Shown here: positions 1-6,103 of the stretch, piece after piece
Numbering within the stretch: position 1 is the stretch's first letter
How the letters are laid out: each line of letters begins with the position of its first letter
The notes under the pieces: generated by a model
What the model saw: the letters and a program-made list of their open reading frames with translations, nothing else
Database searches by the model: none
What the model was told of the DNA's origin: nothing
Made by a program: the position numbers and the translations under genes
DNA from: Chloroflexota bacterium
GTDB taxonomy: Bacteria > Chloroflexota > Anaerolineae > Anaerolineales > Villigracilaceae
DNA length: 7,911 nucleotides
Assembly: GCA_016191985.1 (NCBI GenBank)
Contig: JACPVB010000233.1
Location: 1 to 7,911, forward strand
Reading direction: 5' to 3'

Positions 1-525
1 CGGTATCGCCGCTTGCAGGAAATTTCAGCGGAAATAATCTCAAATGAAACCGAGTTATCAAGAGAAACTGTAAAACACGCCTTTTCAATGCAGGCAGGAT
101 ATATCACGCCAAAAATAGATGTGCGTGGTGCGGTTTTCCGCGATGGAAAAACCCTGCTCGTGCAGGAAAGAGCGGACGGTAAATGGGCCATGCCCGGCGG
201 CTGGGCTGATATTGGAGATATGCCTTCAGCAATGGTGGAGCGCGAAGTGCGGGAGGAAAGTGGGTTGGAGGTCCGCGCTGCCAAAGTCATTGCGGTGTAT
301 GATGCCAACCGCATGGAGCCGATGGAATTTTTCCACGCGTATAAGATCATTTTTTTATGCGAACTACTCGGCGGGGAATTGCTCACAAGTTATGAAACCC
401 TGGCCGTGGACTTCTTCGATCCCAGGCAACTGCCCCCGCTCTCCACTGCGCGAACAGATCAATATATGATCGATGAAGTCCTTGCTCACGTTCTCGATGC
501 AACCCGCCTCACTTTTTTTGATTAA
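1..525 (+). CDS. Nudix hydrolase, YjhB/ADP-ribose pyrophosphatase-like (5' end cut by window)
   Basis: The frame is open to base 1, so the N-terminus lies outside the window. The TTG at 13 is probably not the true start, because the residues before it (RYRR) continue an N-terminal segment like the small domain that precedes the Nudix fold in this subfamily. Nudix enzymes hydrolyse nucleoside diphosphates linked to another moiety; a YjhB-like member would act in the cytoplasm on ADP-ribose or a related substrate, but the substrate cannot be read here. Counting from the TTG, the Nudix box spans about residues 63-85 (GGWADIGD, then REVREESGL). The first Glu of the GX5EX7REUXEEXGU pattern is Asp (D69), while the REVREE metal-binding core is intact. 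The gene ends with TAA at 523-525, 3 nt before pyrD, so the two are probably cotranscribed. Family call is firm, substrate is not. Confidence 0.88.
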   Translation, partial: RYRRLQEISAEIISNETELSRETVKHAFSMQAGYITPKIDVRGAVFRDGKTLLVQERADGKWAMPGGWADIGDMPSAMVEREVREESGLEVRAAKVIAVYDANRMEPMEFFHAYKIIFLCELLGGELLTSYETLAVDFFDPRQLPPLSTARTDQYMIDEVLAHVLDATRLTFFD

Positions 526-528
526 TCA

Positions 529-1608
529 ATGTATAACCTTCTCCGTCCTTATCTCTTCCGCCTCGAACCTGAACAAGCGCATGCGCTCACGCTTCGGGCA
601 TTGCGCATTACTGGAGCCATCCCTCCGTTGCGCTGGTTGGTAGCCCAACAATTCAAAGCGCCTCCCAGGCCTGTCCATGTGTTTGGATTGGATTTCAAAA
701 ACCCGCTGGGGCTTGCGGCGGGATATGACAAGGACGGCGTAGCAATCAAGGGACTCTCCACCCTGGGTTTCGGTCATGTGGAGATTGGGACGGTCACGCC
801 CAAGCCTCAGCCTGGGAATCCGCCCCCGCGCGTTTTCCGCCTGCCGGAAGATGAGGCCGTTATCAACCACATGGGGTTCCCAAGCAAAGGCTCCGAGTTC
901 GTGCAAATGCAATTGAACCCGAATCTGCGCCTCAATTGGATTGAGCGCGTGGTTGGATTTTCTCCTCGCAAAAAGAATGTTGTAAAACGGAATTGGAATA
1001 CAGTCCTTGGCGTGAATCTTGGCAAGAACAAGGATACACCGAACGAGGAAGCCGTATTTGATTACCTTGCGTTGCTGCAAAATTTTGCAGGGCTTGCCGA
1101 TTATTTAACGGTTAACGTCAGCTCGCCAAATACCGTGGGACTCCGCAATTTGCAGGGACGGGAAGCGCTGGAGAAATTGCTCATTCAATTACATCAGCAG
1201 CGTTTGATCGAACAAGCCCAATATAAAAAACGGATTCCCATTCTCGTTAAACTTGCGCCTGATTTGAGCGAAGCGGAACTTGATGAAGCGATTGAAGCCA
1301 TCCTTTCCGCAAAGATGGATGGGATCATTGTTACAAATACAACGTTGGGGCGCGAGGGATTGATATCCAGCTCAAAGGGAGAATCAGGCGGGTTGAGCGG
1401 CAAACCGCTCACCGTTAAGAGCGAAGCGGTTCTTCATCAAACCATTAAACGAATCAATGGAGAAATCCCTGTGGTGAGCGCGGGCGGGATCATGAGTCCT
1501 GAAGATGCAAAACGCCGCCTCGATATGGGGGCGGCGCTGGTGCAGGTGTATACGGGGTTGATCTATCGCGGGCCGGGTCTGGTGCGGGATATCATAAAGT
1601 CGCTTTAA
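529..1608 (+). CDS. pyrD: Dihydroorotate dehydrogenase (quinone), class 2
   Basis: Oxidises dihydroorotate to orotate, the fourth step of pyrimidine synthesis, passing electrons through FMN to membrane quinone. The 359-residue length fits class 2. An N-terminal helical segment (MYNLLRPYLFRLEPEQAH) resembles the membrane/quinone-binding extension of class 2 enzymes. Motifs in order: AAGYDKDG at 63-70 (FMN region), NHMGFPS at 113-119, VLGVNLGKNKDTP at 159-171, NVSSPNT at 196-202, KLAPD at 241-245, TNTT at 269-272, SGGLSGKPL at 286-294, SAGGI at 317-321 and YTGLIYRGPG near the end. Serine in NVSSPNT, where class 1 enzymes have Cys, supports class 2. The stretch at 120-158 looks about 20 residues longer than my recollection of E. 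coli PyrD. The ATG lies 3 nt after the Nudix stop with no clear Shine-Dalgarno, so translation is probably coupled. The stop overlaps the stop of the opposing kinase gene. Confidence 0.96.
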   Translation: MYNLLRPYLFRLEPEQAHALTLRALRITGAIPPLRWLVAQQFKAPPRPVHVFGLDFKNPLGLAAGYDKDGVAIKGLSTLGFGHVEIGTVTPKPQPGNPPPRVFRLPEDEAVINHMGFPSKGSEFVQMQLNPNLRLNWIERVVGFSPRKKNVVKRNWNTVLGVNLGKNKDTPNEEAVFDYLALLQNFAGLADYLTVNVSSPNTVGLRNLQGREALEKLLIQLHQQRLIEQAQYKKRIPILVKLAPDLSEAELDEAIEAILSAKMDGIIVTNTTLGREGLISSSKGESGGLSGKPLTVKSEAVLHQTIKRINGEIPVVSAGGIMSPEDAKRRLDMGAALVQVYTGLIYRGPGLVRDIIKSL

Positions 1609-3737
1609 GGAGCCGGGCGCAGGGCGGGCATGGGGGCTTCGTTACGTTTGGTAAAGAAATCATCTGCCAGGAGGGGTTCGAGGGTGCGCGGCGAGGAAAG
1701 AGAATCAACGGGGATATAGTACAGGTTGATCGGGCTGTCACTGCCAAGCCGTATATCCTGAAAGGCAAAGAGAACGTGGGTGCCGTCGGGGCTGAAGGTG
1801 GCATCGCGATAACAACAGTTATTTTCGAAGGGCGAGAAATAGTCGAACTTGTGGGTGAAGGAACTGTAGAACAGCAGGTCGCCGAAGCCGTCGTTGCGCC
1901 TGTCGCTGTTGATGAAGAAGAGCAGGTCGCCATCCCAGTCGAAGTTGACGATAGTATCGGGAAATTGAAAGCGCCCAATGGGGAACTCGTCCAGGCGGGT
2001 GGGCGGCAGGCCGCCTTTGCACTCTTTAATTTCCATAATGCGAATGGCGTCGCCGGTGACGCCGTTGAGATTGGCGTGGTATTTGATGGCGATTTGTTTG
2101 CCATCATCGGACCAAAGCGCATCAGTGACGGCCAGGTCCCGGTAGAAAAGGCATCCTTCCGATTCCACAAAAGCGATCAGGGCGCTCTTTTTGTTCATAT
2201 TTATTAATTTTGCAGGATCATAGGGAACGATGTACATTTCGCGGTTGACAACGATTGCGGCCTGTTTGCCATCCGGGGAAACGTTGAAGGATTCGAAATA
2301 TTCAGCGGAGACGAAACTCATAATGGTTTCTTCCACAAAATCGTCCGATCCGATGTTCACCGTTTTCACGGTCTTGCCGCTCATGTAGAGAAGGGTATTG
2401 GGATCGCCGGGAATCCATTGCAGGTTGAACTTGGCTACACCATCGCGCGTGACTTGTTCCGCCTCGGTGGTGTCCAGGTTCATGACCCAGATTTCGTTGT
2501 TGCGCAATAGAGCGATCTTATCCGCGCCGCCGATGACGGGACGTGCAGATGTGGATGGGGTTTCGGTGGCGGTGGGCAGTTCCAGGGTGGCAGTCTCAGG
2601 GATGGTCACTGCTTCTGTTTCTGTGGCTTCGGTCACAAGCGCGGATGTTGCTTCTGCGATCTCTGTTGCAGTGGAGGTGGAAGTGGGCGCTTCCTTCCCA
2701 AACGGGAGAAGGTTACTGCCCAATAAAAAGAATCCACCCCCGAGCATTACCAGAACGAACAACCCCGCAAGCACAACCAGCGGACTGAGTCCCCTTTTCT
2801 CAGCAACAGGCAGTGGAGTGTTGGAAGGGTGAGCAATGGAGGTCTTTGCGGCAAATGTTTTATTTTGCAGCGCGGCTTTCATGGTCTGTTTGCTGCTCAT
2901 CTTTGTTTCGGGCAGGCTCTCGCCGCGCAGGAAGGCCTTGATCGTTTCCACCATTTCAACGGCAGTGGAGAAGCGGTCATCCCTGTTCTTTGCCATCGCA
3001 GTGGAAATGACTTTTTCCATCCACACGGGCAGGCTTGGGTTTGCCTCCAAAATGCGTGGGACGGGTTCCGTCATGTGTTTGATGGCTACTGCCAGTGGAG
3101 TGTCGGCCTTGTAAGGCTGTTTGCCTGTCAGCATTTCATAAAGGATGACGCCCAGCGCGTAAATATCGGCGCGCCCATCCACAAGCTCTCCGCCGGCCTG
3201 CTCGGGGGCCATGTAAGCGGGCGTGCCGATGATGGCGCTCCCGGTCATATTGCCGGCTTCGCCCTGGGTGAATTTTGCGATCCCAAAATCTGAAATAAGG
3301 GCAACGCCCTTGTTGGTAAATAAAATATTTCCCGGCTTTAAATCCCTGTGGACAATTCCCCTGGCATGGGCTTCATCCATGCCTGGCGCGATCTGGTCAA
3401 GGATTTTTACAGCGTCTTCAATGCTGAACAGCCCGGTTTTGATTCGTTCGGAAAGCGAGCCTCCGCTCATATAGCGCATCACGAAATAAGGCTGGTTGTT
3501 TTCCTCGCCCACGTCATACACCGGCACAATGGACGGGTGCTCCAACTGCGCGATGATCTTGGCTTCCCGCTCGAACCTCAACCTGAATTGCGGGTCGGAA
3601 TGGATGAGTTCAGGCGGCAGGAACTTGATGGCTACCTCGCGTTCAAAGCGCGGGTCGTACCCGCGATAAACGGTTGCCATGCCTCCGCGTCCCAGTTCTG
3701 ACTTGATTTCGTAGCGTCCGATCTTTTCAGGTGCCAT
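1605..3737 (-). CDS. Membrane Ser/Thr protein kinase with C-terminal beta-propeller sensor
   Basis: A 710-residue Hanks-type kinase. The kinase domain covers about residues 8-270: glycine loop GRGGMATV (16-23), VAIK lysine K38, helix C Glu E58, HRDLKPGN (130-137) with catalytic D132, DFG (150-152), an activation loop with T165, S167 and T172, and APE (177-179). One membrane segment lies at about 318-340. A Thr/Glu/Pro-rich stalk follows (350-400), then a region of PD40/TolB-like repeats at 405-700 with SPDGKQAAIV (487-), WSDDGKQIAI (542-) and FSPDGTHVLF (648-). The kinase is therefore inside the cell and the propeller probably outside, acting as sensor or scaffold; the ligand is unknown. I chose the ATG at 3737 over an upstream in-frame ATG at 3827. 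The longer form adds 30 residues without kinase similarity, overlaps the upstream gene and runs through the promoter. No PASTA repeats are present. Confidence 0.93.
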   Translation of the reverse strand: MAPEKIGRYEIKSELGRGGMATVYRGYDPRFEREVAIKFLPPELIHSDPQFRLRFEREAKIIAQLEHPSIVPVYDVGEENNQPYFVMRYMSGGSLSERIKTGLFSIEDAVKILDQIAPGMDEAHARGIVHRDLKPGNILFTNKGVALISDFGIAKFTQGEAGNMTGSAIIGTPAYMAPEQAGGELVDGRADIYALGVILYEMLTGKQPYKADTPLAVAIKHMTEPVPRILEANPSLPVWMEKVISTAMAKNRDDRFSTAVEMVETIKAFLRGESLPETKMSSKQTMKAALQNKTFAAKTSIAHPSNTPLPVAEKRGLSPLVVLAGLFVLVMLGGGFFLLGSNLLPFGKEAPTSTSTATEIAEATSALVTEATETEAVTIPETATLELPTATETPSTSARPVIGGADKIALLRNNEIWVMNLDTTEAEQVTRDGVAKFNLQWIPGDPNTLLYMSGKTVKTVNIGSDDFVEETIMSFVSAEYFESFNVSPDGKQAAIVVNREMYIVPYDPAKLINMNKKSALIAFVESEGCLFYRDLAVTDALWSDDGKQIAIKYHANLNGVTGDAIRIMEIKECKGGLPPTRLDEFPIGRFQFPDTIVNFDWDGDLLFFINSDRRNDGFGDLLFYSSFTHKFDYFSPFENNCCYRDATFSPDGTHVLFAFQDIRLGSDSPINLYYIPVDSLSSPRTLEPLLADDFFTKRNEAPMPALRPAP

Positions 3738-3745
3738 AAGTGTAT

Positions 3746-3774
3746 AGTATACCCACCCAACGGGGTGAGTGCAA
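3746..3774 (-). promoter_or_regulatory. Promoter of the Ser/Thr kinase gene, probably leaderless
   Basis: Reading the - strand, TTGCAC (3769-3774) is followed by exactly 17 nt and TATACT (3746-3751). The ATG follows 8 nt later, so transcription would start at or next to the start codon; no Shine-Dalgarno is present. The spacer contains an inverted repeat, CACCC-N4-GGGTG (3754-3767), which could be an operator. The promoter fits wholly in the 53-nt gap between the two - strand genes. Confidence 0.68.
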
Positions 3775-3790
3775 GAAAGAAAAATTACAA

Positions 3791-4417
3791 TTAGGGCATG
3801 GTTAATCCGCCGCTTGACTCCATCCAATCTGCGATGCGCTCAACAGCGGCGTCGATGTTATTGTCTGAAATATCAATTTCCAGTTTCGGCAGGATCGATT
3901 CGTCCGCCAGCCTGCGGATAAGTTTTTGCTCTTCGATGAAAAGATTCAAATCATCATATTGGGATGGATTCCCTGAAACCTTAAGCCGCTCTGCCCGCGC
4001 CGCTTCAAAAGATTCCGGTAAACGGGTGAGCAGTACAAGGCGGAAGTTAAGCGGCAGCAATCGTTCCTCCAGCCAGCGGAAATCATAATCCTTGTTGTAG
4101 GTGTTCAACTGATACATGCGCGTGGACAAGTGAAAGCGGTCCACGATCCATGAATAATATTTTTGCAGTTCAAAAAGTTTCACCCACGCGGCGTAGGTCT
4201 CCATCGCAAGGGACTCTTCGTGCGACTCGAAGTTGATCAATCCACGTCCCCAGGGGAAGTTGGTAAACGCACACCATTCACCCGAGATAAGCGGCGAATG
4301 GTATTTATATTTGCGCGGTCCCACAATGCGTGGATGTTCGTTCAACGCAAAAGCGATGTCAGTTTTGAAAGTCAGGCGTGTGCCTTCGAGGATGATTTTG
4401 GGGGTAAGTTTGGGCAT
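3791..4417 (-). CDS. Thymidylate/deoxynucleoside kinase-like P-loop protein with degenerate Walker A
   Basis: A 208-residue protein with the outline of a nucleoside- or nucleotide-kinase fold, with no membrane segment. The N-terminus IILEGTRLTFKTDIA (8-22) sits where thymidylate kinases have beta-1 plus the Walker A loop. Against GXXXXGK[ST] it keeps G12, K18 and T19, but the second glycine is Phe (F17). IVDRFHLSTRMYQ (91-103) resembles the DR-motif helix of thymidylate kinases (D93, R94, S98). RLVLLTRLPESFEAARAERL (126-145) looks like the strand and helix leading to the lid, and LPKLEIDISDNNIDAAVERI (176-195) matches the usual C-terminal strand and helix. These are pattern readings without alignment. 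It could be a kinase with an altered ATP loop, or a non-catalytic nucleotide-binding relative. It lies upstream of the receptor kinase on the same strand, and each gene appears to have its own promoter. Fold assignment is moderate; activity is uncertain. Confidence 0.6.
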   Translation of the reverse strand: MPKLTPKIILEGTRLTFKTDIAFALNEHPRIVGPRKYKYHSPLISGEWCAFTNFPWGRGLINFESHEESLAMETYAAWVKLFELQKYYSWIVDRFHLSTRMYQLNTYNKDYDFRWLEERLLPLNFRLVLLTRLPESFEAARAERLKVSGNPSQYDDLNLFIEEQKLIRRLADESILPKLEIDISDNNIDAAVERIADWMESSGGLTMP

Positions 4418-4423
4418 GGCACA

Positions 4424-4429
4424 ATTATA
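4424..4429 (-). promoter_or_regulatory. -10 box of the nucleotide-kinase-like gene, probably leaderless
   Basis: A perfect TATAAT on the - strand stands 6 nt before the ATG at 4417, placing the transcription start at or beside the start codon. No convincing -35 box is found 16-18 nt upstream and there is no Shine-Dalgarno. The arrangement matches that of the kinase gene downstream. Confidence 0.5.
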
Positions 4430-4709
4430 TATCTAACCCAAGTGCCTTCTTACAGAATTCACGCAGAATTTAACGCAAAGGCGCGGGGGCGCAAAGAAAA
4501 AACATTAACACAACCTTTTGCCGCGAATCCTTCGATCTGCTCAGGACAGGTTTCGCAAATTTACACGGATTTTTTAAACTACAGAGTATCGCATAATTTA
4601 GTAAACAGAAAAGTCGTTTTTTACTCGTAATTTTCAATAAAAAGTTTCCTTAATTATGAGACAAGCGATAATTCGCGAAAATTCGCGTGATCCGTGGCTG
4701 AAACTCTTG

Positions 4710-4763
4710 GCTCTTTCGCGTCAAAAAATCGTTTCCTTTATAAGACGAATGTCGCGAAAGAGC
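4710..4763. repeat. 11-bp perfect inverted repeat, 32-nt spacer
   Basis: GCTCTTTCGCG (4710-4720) is the exact reverse complement of CGCGAAAGAGC (4753-4763). No T-run follows on either strand, so it does not look like a terminator. A second pair, AGACGAAT (4743-4750) and ATTCGTCT (4798-4805), overlaps it. It may be the end of a decayed mobile repeat or a cruciform-forming site. Confidence 0.55.
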
Positions 4764-4861
4764 GAATATTGTGAATGAAAACGGGAAAATTTGCACTATT
4801 CGTCTAAAGGTATTATTTGGGAATTCTGATAAGATTCTGAAACTTTCCTGCCATACAGTTG

Positions 4862-4870
4862 TGGTATATT
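4862..4870 (+). promoter_or_regulatory. Extended -10 promoter of the small hypothetical gene
   Basis: TGGTATATT fits a TGn extended -10 (TG at 4862-4863, TATATT at 4865-4870), with no good -35 box. It predicts a start near 4877 and a short leader of about 16 nt, with a weak Shine-Dalgarno (AGGT at 4883-4886) 6 nt before the ATG at 4893. Confidence 0.42.
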
Positions 4871-4892
4871 CCCGCGTACAACAGGTAACCTT

Positions 4893-5258
4893 ATGGACGA
4901 TAAAATCACAATTATTGAAGGACCGCCCCCAGTCTTTGAGCACGTCAACGATGGCTGGGCAATGGGCTTGAACGAAAGCCCAACACTCTCCGTCCCTGCA
5001 CTGACGCGTTTGCGAACCTTTAACGGCCCCGCGCTTGTACAGAGATGCTATACCGCCTGGCATAACAAGGCATCCATTCACTTACACTACCGCAACGATT
5101 TGGGTCTCGAACAGACCGCCCCCATCCTCGCCGCCCGCAACGTGGAGACTCCTGAAGGACACGTTTTGCTGCTATGGGTTTATCTCGATGGCGATGGCGT
5201 GGAATACGAACTGGACGCCGGCGACGACGACCAGGCCGACGATTTCCCAGACGAATAG
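4893..5258 (+). CDS. Small conserved-looking hypothetical protein with acidic tail
   Basis: A 121-residue protein whose family I cannot name. It begins MDDKITIIEGPPPVFEHVND, has a central part with many hydrophobic and aromatic residues (RLRTFNGPALVQRCYTAWHN, about 40-59; IHLHYRNDLGLEQTAPILAA, about 62-81), then a beta-like VLLLWVYLDGDGVEYEL segment (about 91-107). It ends in a strongly acidic tail (DAGDDDQADDFPDE). There is no signal peptide, membrane segment or cysteine-based metal site, so it is probably a soluble cytoplasmic protein. The acidic end could bind a metal or a basic partner, but this is inference. It is judged real because it has a promoter candidate and weak ribosome site at its start and a strong terminator 10 nt after its stop, making a complete single-gene unit. 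The ATG at 4893 is the first in frame after the promoter. Confidence 0.75.
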   Translation: MDDKITIIEGPPPVFEHVNDGWAMGLNESPTLSVPALTRLRTFNGPALVQRCYTAWHNKASIHLHYRNDLGLEQTAPILAARNVETPEGHVLLLWVYLDGDGVEYELDAGDDDQADDFPDE

Positions 5259-5267
5259 AAAGGAATC

Positions 5268-5306
5268 AGGTGACAGTCATTTTTGAAAATGACTGTCACC
5301 TTTTTT
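5268..5306 (+). terminator. Strong intrinsic terminator after the small hypothetical gene
   Basis: A 16-nt left arm (5268-5283, AGGTGACAGTCATTTT) pairs perfectly with the right arm (5286-5301), followed by a run of six T (5301-5306). In practice the A-T pairs nearest the loop may open. The T-run lies on the + side only, so it ends transcription from 4893-5258. The T-run stops 7 nt before the start codon of the next gene. The core GTGACAGTCA/TGACTGTCAC looks like a dispersed palindrome. Confidence 0.92.
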
Positions 5307-5313
5307 AATTCCC

Positions 5314-6084
5314 ATGACAACGCTTCATACCGAACTCAAAGCTGGCACTGTTATTCTGACACTTAACCGCCCTGAACGCGCCAACGCCTTCAACTTTGAA
5401 ATGACCAATGAGCTTCAGCGTGCCCTCACTGAAGCGGAGAATAACCCACAGGTGCGCTGCGTGGTCATCACCGGCGCGGGGAACGTCTTTAGTGCGGGAC
5501 AGGACATCGGCGAAATGAAAAAGGGCGGCGGCGAAATTTCCTACCGCGAGCATTTGGAAAAGACCTACAACCCGTTGATTTTACAGATCCGCAACATGGG
5601 CAAACCTGTCATCGCCGCGGTGAATGGACCGTGCGCCGGAGCGGCCTTTGGCATTGCCCTGGCTTGTGACCTGCGGATCGCGAAATCCAGCGCATATTTT
5701 GTGGTGGGATTCAGCGGCATTGCCCTCGCGCCTGACTCGGGCATCTCGTTATTTTTGCCGAAATACATTGGCCTTGGCCGCGCGCAGGAATATTTTTATT
5801 CCAACAAAAAGATACCCGCGCAGCTTGCATATGAATGGGGCATGGTGAATCAAGTAGGTGGATTCAACTATCAGCGGCTGGTCACGCAAATTGCGGGGGA
5901 ACTGGCTACAGGTCCGCGTGAGGCGTTTGCAGCAGGGAAGAAAGCCTTCAATCGGGCAATCCTTCCCAATTTGGAAGATGCTCTTAATTACGAAGGAATC
6001 CTGCAAGATGTAGCTGGTAAATCTGCAGAGCACAAAGAGGGTGTGGCGGCCTTCTTTGAGAAGCGCCGCCCAAAATTTGGGTAG
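5314..6084 (+). CDS. Enoyl-CoA hydratase/isomerase family protein, PaaG-like
   Basis: A 256-residue crotonase-fold protein, full length for the family. Crotonase motifs: LNRPERANAF (17-26), the oxyanion-hole loop SAGQD (60-64), KPVIAAVNGPCAGAAFGIAL (97-116), ACDLRIA (117-123), and LAPDSGISLFLPKYIG (138-153). By hand alignment to classical enoyl-CoA hydratase, both catalytic Glu positions are lost (G113 and F133), while an Asp (D141) stands in the PDxG motif, as I recall for the PaaG-type ring-epoxide isomerase. TYNPL, EWGMVNQV and GKSAEHKEGVAAFFEKRRPKF also recall PaaG. An isomerase acting on a CoA ester is thus more likely than plain beta-oxidation hydratase activity. No other phenylacetate genes are visible, so I give no symbol. 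No Shine-Dalgarno precedes the ATG, which lies 7 nt after the preceding terminator. Family firm, substrate inferred. Confidence 0.9.
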   Translation: MTTLHTELKAGTVILTLNRPERANAFNFEMTNELQRALTEAENNPQVRCVVITGAGNVFSAGQDIGEMKKGGGEISYREHLEKTYNPLILQIRNMGKPVIAAVNGPCAGAAFGIALACDLRIAKSSAYFVVGFSGIALAPDSGISLFLPKYIGLGRAQEYFYSNKKIPAQLAYEWGMVNQVGGFNYQRLVTQIAGELATGPREAFAAGKKAFNRAILPNLEDALNYEGILQDVAGKSAEHKEGVAAFFEKRRPKFG

Positions 6085-6103
6085 CGTATCTTTTCACCAG
6101 CGA

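Larger units (their letters stand above)
4418..4892. repeat. Gene-free, AT-rich stretch with decayed dispersed-repeat fragments
   Basis: This 475-nt stretch separates two divergent genes. I see no convincing gene in it; frames that cross it have no recognisable protein features. It holds short imperfect repeats: AGAATTCACGC and AGAATTTAACGC (4455-4476), CGCAAAG twice (4474-4480, 4490-4496), several TTCGCG/CGCGAA units (about 4521-4560 and 4675-4765), and two CACGGAT/ATCCGTG units in opposite orientation (about 4563 and 4690). A segment around 4529-4550 (CTTCGATCTGCTCAGGACAG core) resembles short repeats I recall as dispersed in many environmental genomes, and seems to interrupt a CGCGAAT/TTCGC stretch. 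The last 30 nt carry the promoter of the next gene. Confidence 0.5.

Noticed and set aside
526..1080. 184-codon open frame on the - strand opposite pyrD
   Set aside because: It is antisense to a clear pyrD, has no recognisable domain and no promoter or ribosome site of note.
1600..1660. Bidirectional terminator between pyrD and the kinase gene
   Set aside because: GC-rich sequence is present but no stem followed by a T-run on either strand.
1776..2832. Open frames of about 143 codons on the + strand opposite the kinase gene
   Set aside because: They mirror the kinase's propeller and stalk coding and have low-complexity translations (Ser/Val-rich).
3738..3827. N-terminal extension of the kinase from the upstream in-frame ATG (3827)
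   Set aside because: The added 30 residues have no kinase similarity, overlap the upstream gene by 37 nt and contain the whole -35/-10 promoter. MAPEKIGRYEIKSELGRGG is a typical kinase start.
4163..4630. 155-codon + frame running from opposite the nucleotide-kinase-like gene into the repeat region
   Set aside because: Its first half is antisense to a better gene and its second half is repeat debris; no ribosome site.
4418..4892. tRNA or CRISPR-like array in the gene-free stretch
   Set aside because: No cloverleaf with a T-arm GTTCRA core was found, and the repeats are irregular in length, spacing and orientation.
4650..5081. 143-codon - frame across the intergenic region and the small hypothetical gene
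   Set aside because: Overlaps the supported + strand gene and translates the repeat block (for example RITRIFANYR-like text), which is typical of non-coding dispersed repeats.
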